DNA from: Acetobacteraceae bacterium
GTDB lineage: Bacteria; Pseudomonadota; Alphaproteobacteria; Acetobacterales; Acetobacteraceae
Direction of reading: 5' to 3'
Assembly: GCA_003164305.1 (NCBI GenBank)
Contig: PLSZ01000584.1
Coordinates: 1 to 6,033 of the forward strand
DNA length: 6,033 bases
Under the pieces are notes generated by a model that ran no database searches, had not been told where the DNA came from, and saw only the letters and a list, made by a program, of their open reading frames with translations. The translations under genes were made by a program, and so were the position numbers. Every line of letters begins with the position of its first letter. Within the stretch, counting starts at the first letter, position 1. Positions 1 to 4,634 of the stretch are shown here, in pieces.

Positions 1-13
1 TGTGCCTCGACAG

Positions 14-40
14 ATCCTCGGCTCAAGGCTGAGGATGACG
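14..40 (-). repeat. REP-like palindromic element (hairpin plus GTCAT flank)
   Basis: Positions 14-22 pair with 28-36 in a 9-bp stem (one G-T wobble) around the 5-nt loop TCAAG, and ATGACG follows at 35-40. Read on the minus strand this is CGTCAT, stem, CTTGA loop, stem. The same plan recurs near 2184, 2253, 2317 and 2437. It lies about 90 bp beyond the stop codon of the minus-strand gene that ends at 127. It could fold in that transcript's 3' end, but there is no T-run to make it a classical terminator. Confidence 0.6.
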
Positions 41-110
41 ATGGAGGGGCGGGGATGACGATGGAGGGGCGAGGATAACGGTAAGCGGGTCAAGGATCAC
101 GGTGGCGCGC
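31..110. repeat. Degenerate 20-bp tandem repeat
   Basis: Units at 31-50 and 51-70 differ by one base and have the core GGATGACGATGGAGGGGC. The next unit (71-90) matches at about 13 of 20 positions, and 91-110 keeps a related GGATCACGGTGG core. Each unit repeats the GGATGACG tail of the adjacent hairpin element, so the array probably grew by slippage from the edge of that element. No coding frame here is convincing; apart from this array and the hairpin I see nothing else in positions 1-126. Confidence 0.6.
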
Positions 111-126
111 GGATCAATCCGGATGC

Positions 127-684
127 TTATGGCGACCGCGGTTCGGGGCCGTTCTTGGCCTCTTCGGCCTTCATATCCATCGGCAGCAGGCCGAGCGTCG
201 CGTAGACGCGCTTGCTGGCCGGCCATTCCTGCATCAGCCGGTCACGCTGGGTATAGCCGGCGACACCCAGGGCGGCGAGCGCCGCGAAACTGGCGGCCCA
301 GGCGGCGGTGAGCAAGCGGTCGCGGCGGCGAAGGTGGGGGGATAAGTCGATCGGCGCGGCGAGCCGCTCGATCGCGGACAGCGGCGTATCGCCAACGGCC
401 AACGCCGGTTCTCTCGTCTGGGCTGTGGCGGCGATCGGTTCGTGGACCGCGGGGGCCGGGGCGACCGGCTCGGGGATTGGAGCCTCTACCGGGGTCCCCA
501 CTTTCGGTTCGACGGCCGCTTGCTCCGGCGCGGCCTCACCGGCCGCCTCATCCACGATCTCATCGACCACTGGGATCGCCATCCAGTCGTGCGCGCAGCG
601 GGCGCAGCGAACCTTGCGAGGCGGATCCACCAGAGCATCCGGTACTTCATACGTCGCCGAACAGGTTGGGCATCGAATACGCAT
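127..684 (-). CDS. Zinc-ribbon (MJ0042-type) single-pass membrane protein, 185 aa
   Basis: This encodes a small protein with an N-terminal zinc ribbon, an Ala/Pro/Glu-rich linker and one membrane helix. The ribbon starts MRIRCPTC and has Cys5-x2-Cys8 and Cys27-x2-Cys30, the MJ0042-type finger that usually sits at the extreme N terminus. The linker covers about residues 40-115, a basic patch (RRRDR) lies at 119-123, the hydrophobic helix spans about 124-143, and a charged tail of about 40 residues follows. I chose the ATG at 684 because it places the ribbon at residue 1. The frame stays open to 870, but the extra 62 residues have no domain character. AGGGA at 696-700 lies 11 nt upstream and is a plausible ribosome site. 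The gene follows the larger zinc-ribbon gene on the same strand after 82 bp, so they are probably one operon. The basic patch before the helix suggests the ribbon side is cytoplasmic. The function is unknown; such genes in Alphaproteobacteria often sit beside ftsE/ftsX, which are not visible here. Confidence 0.85.
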   Translation of the reverse strand: MRIRCPTCSATYEVPDALVDPPRKVRCARCAHDWMAIPVVDEIVDEAAGEAAPEQAAVEPKVGTPVEAPIPEPVAPAPAVHEPIAATAQTREPALAVGDTPLSAIERLAAPIDLSPHLRRRDRLLTAAWAASFAALAALGVAGYTQRDRLMQEWPASKRVYATLGLLPMDMKAEEAKNGPEPRSP

Positions 685-766
685 GTCTGATGGAGTCCCT
701 GAAAACCGCGGCCGGCCGAACTTTACCACAAGTGTGGCGATTTTCCCCTGGACGCAACGATTCGAT

Positions 767-1960
767 TCATTTTGACAGCGTCGCGGACTGGCTGTTCCCG
801 CAGCCGCCGTCCGGGCGCTCCGCGGTGTTGGCGGTCCCGCCGGACGGAACGCCCGCGCATTGATCCACACCGTCGGTTTCGCTCGCCGCCCGCCGCGCCG
901 CCGACGCCGGGTCGCGGGCCTGGCTCGATACGGCGTTGCTTCGGACGGTGGCGACGAAGCGTCGTACCGGCCCTCGCTCGGCGTAAACGGTCACGCCACC
1001 CGCCAGCAGCGCCGCGACGATCCCCGCCGCCCACATCCACCGCCGGCCTCGACCGGTCCGTTCACCGCCTCCCCGCGGCATCCCCGCGCCGATGAACCTG
1101 AGCAGCCGAGCGGTCCGCGGCGGCGTCACGCCGGTCCCTCGCACCATCGGAGGAACGCGCGCTCCGTCCTCCGGATCGAATTCGGAGCGGTCGCCCTGGT
1201 CCGCCGTGAAATCCGCTTCCACCGCCGGCTCGGGCTCCCGCGGCAGCGACCAATCCGCTTCCCCGATCTCGTTCCCTTCCCCGTTCCCGTCCGGACCCAT
1301 CCCGTCTGGACCCATCCCGTCTGGGCCCATCCCTCCACGCGATCCGGGTACACGCGCTAGAGACGCCAGCCGCCAGGGTTCCAGATCGGGCGCCGGACCG
1401 CGGAAGAAGACCGCCCCAGCCGAAATGATGGGGCGGTACGGTGGCGGCGGTCCCAGGACACCCAGGGTCCGGATGTTGCGCGGTGCCTGCGGCGGCACGG
1501 GCGCCATCTCCAGTGGCGTAGGCGGCGGTCTGGGCTTTGGCGGGATGGTCAAATAAGGCGGCGGCGGTCCCAGAACAGGCGGCGTGAAAACGCCCGCCAC
1601 GCCACGAGCGGATGGCCGCGCCGAGGCCGCCCGGGACGGCGCGGGCTCGGCAATGGGCGCTGGATTGGACTCAGTTGGAGGCAGCGGGGGCGCCTGAGCG
1701 CATGACGCGTCGCCGGTCAGATAGATTACCGACGGCGGCTCCGGCACGGGCGAACCCGGACCAGCGGGGTCCTGACCAGCGGAGCCCAAACCGGAAGCAA
1801 GATCGCGCGGAGCGGGGGAATCGCCCAACGTCATCTCCGCGATGCCGATCCGCGGCACGAACAGCAGACCGCACGCGCCGCATCGCGTTTGGGGCGCGGC
1901 CGCGGCGCTCTCGGCCGAGACCTCGAGCGCGGCCGCGCAAACAGGGCAATGAATACGCAT
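767..1960 (-). CDS. Proline-rich zinc-ribbon single-pass membrane protein, 397 aa
   Basis: This is a larger relative of the gene downstream of it. It starts MRIHCPVC and has Cys5, Cys8, Cys27 and Cys30, exactly the positions in the 185-residue neighbour. That agreement is why I place the start at 1960 and not at the in-frame ATG at 1969, which adds only MTL. No strong ribosome site precedes either ATG. After the ribbon comes a low-complexity linker rich in Pro, Ala and Gly over about 270 residues. It includes the motif VLGPPPPY twice and three tandem MGPDG units. A basic stretch (GRGRRW) precedes one hydrophobic helix at about residues 308-327, followed by a tail of about 70 residues. Around the helix both proteins show W-A-A, Gly-Val, Tyr and a basic stretch, which supports paralogy. 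The role is unknown; the design suggests a cytoplasmic metal-binding head on a flexible tether at the membrane. The opposite strand is also open in places, but it shows no domain. Confidence 0.75.
   Translation of the reverse strand: MRIHCPVCAAALEVSAESAAAAPQTRCGACGLLFVPRIGIAEMTLGDSPAPRDLASGLGSAGQDPAGPGSPVPEPPSVIYLTGDASCAQAPPLPPTESNPAPIAEPAPSRAASARPSARGVAGVFTPPVLGPPPPYLTIPPKPRPPPTPLEMAPVPPQAPRNIRTLGVLGPPPPYRPIISAGAVFFRGPAPDLEPWRLASLARVPGSRGGMGPDGMGPDGMGPDGNGEGNEIGEADWSLPREPEPAVEADFTADQGDRSEFDPEDGARVPPMVRGTGVTPPRTARLLRFIGAGMPRGGGERTGRGRRWMWAAGIVAALLAGGVTVYAERGPVRRFVATVRSNAVSSQARDPASAARRAASETDGVDQCAGVPSGGTANTAERPDGGCGNSQSATLSK
1286..1330 (-). repeat. 15-bp tandem repeat (3 units) encoding MGPDG
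   Basis: Three contiguous 15-bp units lie at 1286-1300, 1301-1315 and 1316-1330 with the plus-strand pattern CCCGTCTGGACCCAT; adjacent units differ by one base. Read on the minus strand in frame, each gives Met-Gly-Pro-Asp-Gly. The unit is five codons long, so copy number can change without breaking the reading frame of the proline-rich zinc-ribbon gene. Confidence 0.85.
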
Positions 1961-2052
1961 CAGGGTCATGTCGCCGCCGTCGGCCGAACGCGGCTCCAGT
2001 GGAGAGAGCCCGTTGGAAAGGAGAGCGCGTGAGAGGAGAGCGCGACCGGCCG

Positions 2053-2091
2053 TTCAGGCGTGTATCACGGATGCCTGTCAAAATCATGACA
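2053..2091 (-). promoter_or_regulatory. Possible promoter/operator of the zinc-ribbon unit
   Basis: On the minus strand a consensus -35-like TTGACA lies at 2081-2076, but the sequence 17 nt downstream (CCTGAA, 2058-2053) is a poor -10. The TTGACA overlaps a perfect dyad, TGTCA-AAATCA-TGACA, at 2076-2091, the kind of symmetry a dimeric regulator could use. The site is about 115 bp upstream of the chosen start at 1960. The assignment rests only on position and these short motifs. Confidence 0.25.
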
Positions 2092-2183
2092 AGAGAATCA
2101 ACTCCGGCATCGGCACGGCGCTTGCGTCAGGTTTCGTGGGCGACGCCCAACAATAAACCAGTCGCCTGACGCGCCGGCCTTCC

Positions 2184-2213
2184 TCGTCATCCCCAGGCTC
2201 GACCCCATGGGCG
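2184..2213 (+). repeat. Degenerate REP-like element
   Basis: The stretch begins CGTCATCCCCAGGCTCGACC, which matches the left arm and CTCGA loop of the other elements. Its right arm (CCCATGGGCG) has diverged and pairs poorly with the left. I read it as a decayed copy of the family. Confidence 0.45.
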
Positions 2214-2252
2214 CTAAAATAGCACGGAAAGCAGGCGCGCACCCTCCATCCC

Positions 2253-2282
2253 CGTCATGGTCCGGCTCGACCGGACCATCGG
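2253..2282 (+). repeat. REP-like element, left half of an inverted pair
   Basis: This 30-bp unit is CGTCAT followed by a perfect 9-bp stem (2257-2265 with 2271-2279) around the loop CTCGA, then CGG. Its reverse complement occurs at 2317-2346 with 28 of 30 matches. Together the two form a REP doublet (REPIN-like) with a 34-bp spacer. Confidence 0.75.
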
Positions 2283-2316
2283 CACAATCACGCCGGTGAG
2301 AGCGATTTTGGGCACA

Positions 2317-2346
2317 CCGATGGACCGGTCGGGCCGGACCATGACG
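2317..2346 (-). repeat. REP-like element, right half of an inverted pair
   Basis: On the minus strand this reads CGTCATGGTCCGGC, loop CCCGA, then the closing arm and CGG. The stem (2320-2328 with 2334-2342) has a single A-A mismatch. It matches the element at 2253-2282 in inverted orientation at 28 of 30 positions, which is close to what recent duplication or continuing selection on the pair would give. Confidence 0.75.
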
Positions 2347-2393
2347 ATAAATGAACGATGTCGTTCAATCCGCGATACTATCTTAGCGCCTAT

Positions 2394-2469
2394 GGGCCCG
2401 ACCCGGGGATCCATTCAGGCACTGTGCGGCGCCTGGTCCCCGGGTCGGGCCCGGGGATGACGAGAGTGG
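2394..2469. repeat. Long inverted repeat made of two REP-like arms
   Basis: Positions 2394-2409 (GGGCCCGACCCGGGGA) are the exact reverse complement of 2437-2452, a perfect 16-bp inverted repeat around a 27-nt centre. Inside the centre, CAGGC (2416-2420) can pair with GCCTG (2431-2435). The right arm also forms its own 8-bp stem (2437-2444 with 2450-2457) with loop TCGGG, followed by ATGACGAGAGTGG, the tail also seen near position 35. The element begins about 48 bp past the stop codon of the minus-strand lactonase. It may form a strong hairpin in that mRNA's 3' region, but no T-run follows, so I do not call it an intrinsic terminator. Confidence 0.7.
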
Positions 2470-2501
2470 AACGACCACCTGACGCGATAATTGTCGGGCG
2501 T

Positions 2502-2541
2502 CGCCGTAGGCCAGCTTCAGGCGCCGTAGGCCAGCTTCAGG
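2502..2541. repeat. Perfect 20-bp tandem duplication across a stop codon
   Basis: The 20-mer CGCCGTAGGCCAGCTTCAGG occurs at 2502-2521 and again, identical, at 2522-2541. On the minus strand the first copy read encodes the end of the lactonase (Leu-Lys-Leu-Ala-Tyr-Gly), and the junction with the second copy supplies the TGA stop at 2517-2519. Since 20 is not a multiple of three, the second copy is out of frame and untranslated. Confidence 0.9.
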
Positions 2542-3437
2542 CCGGGGTCGGGCCATGGCATCGAGACCAATTGGCCGGTGCCGGACAGCGTCAGGAACGC
2601 GGTTTTCAGGTCCGGCCCACCGAAGCAGATGTTGGTGCAGAACATGTCCGGCATGGCGATCTGGCGGATCAGCCCGCCGCCCGGCGCGATCACGCTGACC
2701 GACCCGTTGACCAGTGTCGCCACGCAGACATTCCCCGCGCCGTCCACCGCCAGGCTGTCGAAGCGCTGAAACCCGCCAAGACCCGCCATCAGCCGCCCGC
2801 CATGCGGCGAGGGGAACGGCTGCTTGCTCAACACCCCCGGCGCGAGCACGTCGAACGCCCACAACCGCGCGGTTTCGGTCTCCGCGACATACAGGCTCTT
2901 GCCGTCCGGCGACAGGCCGATGCCGTTGGGCGTCAGGATCGGATGCGCGACCTCGGTGATCTTCGAGCCATCCGCCAGCGCGTAATACACACCGCCCCAG
3001 TCACGGTCCCTGGCCCGCGCCTTGCCGAGATCGGTGAAGTAAAATCCACCCAGGGTGTCGAACACGATATCGTTCGGGCCGAGCAACCGATGCGCGCCGC
3101 AACGGTCGTACAATACCGTGACCGCGCCGGTGTTGGGATCGACCCGCTCGATCCGGCCGCCGGTGTAGTCGGACGCGGGACCCGCCGGACGCAGCAGGTT
3201 CAACTCCGTGCGCCACATGAAGCCGCCGTTGTTGCAAACGTAGAACGCGCCATCCGGCCCCACCGCGAGGCCGTTCGGACCGCCACCGATATGGGCGATG
3301 ACCGAGGTCGAACCGTCGGGATGCACGCGTGTGACCGTCTGCCGCTCGATCTCCACCAGCACGATGGAGCCGTTGCGCATCGCCACCGGTCCTTCGGGAA
3401 ACCGCAGGCCGGTCGCGATCGTCGTGATTTCGCTCAT
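2517..3437 (-). CDS. SMP-30/gluconolactonase/LRE-family protein, 306 aa
   Basis: This is a six-bladed beta-propeller of the SMP-30/gluconolactonase/LRE family, metal-dependent enzymes that mostly hydrolyse sugar or related lactones. The start MSEITTIATGLRFPEGP is typical. Glu15 in FPEGP, Asn171 in LTPNG and Asp227 in FDSLAVD match the usual metal-binding triad, and Asn122 in GPNDIVFD matches a conserved active-site Asn. Repeated G-x-D-G turns (near residues 59, 127, 176 and 231) mark the blades. The C-terminal TNICFGGPD and SGTGQLV segments are also family hallmarks, so the protein looks complete at the usual length of about 300. There is no signal peptide, so it is probably cytoplasmic. I chose the ATG at 3437 because the 106-residue in-frame extension to 3755 crosses the intergenic region and resembles nothing. 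GGGGGGA at 3447-3453 is the likely ribosome site. The substrate cannot be read from the sequence. It is divergent from the leucine-rich-repeat gene, and a 20-bp duplication covers its stop codon. Confidence 0.9.
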   Translation of the reverse strand: MSEITTIATGLRFPEGPVAMRNGSIVLVEIERQTVTRVHPDGSTSVIAHIGGGPNGLAVGPDGAFYVCNNGGFMWRTELNLLRPAGPASDYTGGRIERVDPNTGAVTVLYDRCGAHRLLGPNDIVFDTLGGFYFTDLGKARARDRDWGGVYYALADGSKITEVAHPILTPNGIGLSPDGKSLYVAETETARLWAFDVLAPGVLSKQPFPSPHGGRLMAGLGGFQRFDSLAVDGAGNVCVATLVNGSVSVIAPGGGLIRQIAMPDMFCTNICFGGPDLKTAFLTLSGTGQLVSMPWPDPGLKLAYGA

Positions 3438-3704
3438 TGTTCCATTTCCCCCCGCCGTTGGACCAAAAGTCCAGCCTTGGCGGAAACCTAGTACCTGGAA
3501 TCGGCGAAGCGCGACATCCCGCGCGAATGCCGGCCGCGAGCCAGATCGCGCCCCGCTGGAACGAGGATCGCGCGATTTGTTGTGGCGGGATCGGCGAGCC
3601 AACCTATATGCTCGGCACATTAAACCCGCCGAACCCGTCACGCCCGAACGCCGGTTTGCTTGCCTTTGATCAATCAGAACGTTTGGACGCGAGGGAATTG
3701 AAGG
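3438..3704. promoter_or_regulatory. Divergent intergenic region
   Basis: These 267 bp separate the minus-strand lactonase from the plus-strand leucine-rich-repeat gene, so promoters for both should lie here. On the plus strand TATATG at 3605-3610 is a fair -10-like hexamer, but no good -35 is spaced correctly. A short palindrome, TTGATCAA, lies at 3666-3673, about 30 bp before the plus-strand start. GAGGG at 3691-3695 is the ribosome site of the gene starting at 3705. I cannot assign exact promoters. Confidence 0.4.
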
Positions 3705-4634
3705 ATGGCCAGGATTCAATCGCCCCACCGATCGCATCCCGCGCGCGCCACGCACCGGCGGCGGTTGATGCGCATGATCGCGCTGGCCGGCATCGCCGCC
3801 ATCGCGCCGCCGCGCCGGCCATCGTTCGCCGCGGCCAATCTGGCCGAGCAGGAAGTTTCGATCGCGACAAAAGATGGTTTGCTGACCGCGACGTTCTCCG
3901 AGCGCACCGACGACTCGATTTTGAACGCTTCCATCCCGGCGTTGGCCGAGGCAGGCGTTCAGGCCGTCAGCCTGCGTGGCGCGCCGGTGCGGGACATGCG
4001 ATCGTTCACGCGGCTGGCCAGCCTCAGAACGCTCGATATTTGTGGCACGCAGGTGCGCGACGTTTCGGCGATCGGCGCCTTGACCGGACTGCGATCGCTC
4101 AATTTACAGTTTCTCCCGGTCAGCGATCTGAAACCGCTGGTTCATTTGACCAGTCTGCGGTTTCTTAACATCGGCGGTACCGACGTTCACGATCTGACGC
4201 CACTCGCCTTCCTTACAGATCTTCACGATCTCGTCCTCGCCGTCACGAAAGTCGCGGACCTGTCGCCGCTCGCATCGCTCCGCCAACTCAGTACGCTGGA
4301 CCTGGGAAATACGTGGGTCAGCGACGTGCGGCCGCTCGCCGGCATGATCAATCTGATCGACCTGAAGCTCAACGGCACGCGGGTCGATGACGTGCGGGCG
4401 CTTGAAAGCATGACGAATTTAATGACGCTCGATCTGGCGGCGACCGGCGTCAGCGACCTCCGGCCGATCGCGCGCATGACGGAATTGCGTTCGCTGAACA
4501 TCGAGGGCACGCGGGTGGCCGACGTTTCTCCACTCGCGTCGCTCAAAGAGTTGCGCACGCTCGCGGTGGGCGGATCGCTGGTGAAAGATACCACGCCATT
4601 GGCGCGGATGACCGATCTGGAGATCCGCGAATGA
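3705..4634 (+). CDS. Exported leucine-rich-repeat protein, 309 aa
   Basis: This protein is almost entirely leucine-rich repeats of the 22-residue SDS22/internalin-like class. Residues 82-301 hold ten consecutive repeats with no insertion, beginning at 82, 104, 126, 148, 170, 192, 214, 236, 258 and 280, and a short partial repeat ends the protein. Each follows LxxLxxLxL then xxTxVxDLxPLAx. The first is the weakest. The N terminus is basic (THRRRLMRM) and then hydrophobic (IALAGIAAIAPP), ending near SFAAA at 40-44, a probable signal peptide; the Arg run is weakly Tat-like. The ATG at 3705 is supported by GAGGG nine bases upstream, though ATGs at 3768 and 3774 would also keep the hydrophobic core. 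Repeats of this type form a curved scaffold that binds other proteins, and I see no catalytic domain. The gene overlaps the haloperoxidase by ATGA, so its partner may be that enzyme or something in the same compartment. The specific function is unknown. Confidence 0.9.
   Translation: MARIQSPHRSHPARATHRRRLMRMIALAGIAAIAPPRRPSFAAANLAEQEVSIATKDGLLTATFSERTDDSILNASIPALAEAGVQAVSLRGAPVRDMRSFTRLASLRTLDICGTQVRDVSAIGALTGLRSLNLQFLPVSDLKPLVHLTSLRFLNIGGTDVHDLTPLAFLTDLHDLVLAVTKVADLSPLASLRQLSTLDLGNTWVSDVRPLAGMINLIDLKLNGTRVDDVRALESMTNLMTLDLAATGVSDLRPIARMTELRSLNIEGTRVADVSPLASLKELRTLAVGGSLVKDTTPLARMTDLEIRE
4619..4634 (+). promoter_or_regulatory. Ribosome site and ATGA start-stop overlap coupling two genes
   Basis: GGAG at 4619-4622 lies inside the last codons of the leucine-rich-repeat gene, eight bases before the ATG at 4631. 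That ATG shares bases with the TGA at 4632-4634. This arrangement usually means translational coupling and fixes the haloperoxidase start. Confidence 0.8.

Larger units (their letters stand above)
1961..2516. other. Gene-free intergenic region with leader and repeat cluster
   Basis: No coding frame here has a recognisable domain or a good start. The left part (about 1961-2180) is the leader of the minus-strand zinc-ribbon unit. It contains an 11-bp direct repeat, AGGAGAGCGCG, at 2019-2029 and 2034-2044, and a TGTCA-N6-TGACA dyad at 2076-2091. The right part (about 2184-2469) is packed with REP-like palindromes. The last stretch up to 2516 is the 3' flank of the lactonase gene. I see no tRNA or other RNA gene. 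Confidence 0.6.

Noticed and set aside
31..110. CRISPR-like array
   Set aside because: The repeats are directly adjacent with no unique spacers and decay quickly; this is a simple tandem repeat.
685..870. N-terminal extension of the 185-residue zinc-ribbon protein
   Set aside because: The zinc ribbon of this family sits at the N terminus, the paralogue begins the same way, and the extension overlaps the end of the upstream gene.
1612..2169. Plus-strand open frame of 185 codons
   Set aside because: It is antisense to the zinc-ribbon start and promoter region, Arg-rich, and shows no domain or good ribosome site.
2394..2457. Intrinsic transcription terminator
   Set aside because: The stem is strong but no run of T follows on the minus strand, and the same palindromes occur in clusters typical of REP elements.
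2358..3491. Plus-strand open frame of 377 codons
   Set aside because: It runs antisense to the lactonase, begins inside the palindrome cluster and has a featureless Arg/His-rich translation.
3666..3673. TTGATCAA palindrome as a regulator site
   Set aside because: It is only 8 bp, lacks the spaced half-sites of FNR/CRP-type boxes, and may be chance.
3438..3755. N-terminal extension of the lactonase to the ATG at 3755
   Set aside because: The extra 106 residues cross the intergenic region and overlap the opposite gene. The family's normal N terminus begins at the ATG at 3437.
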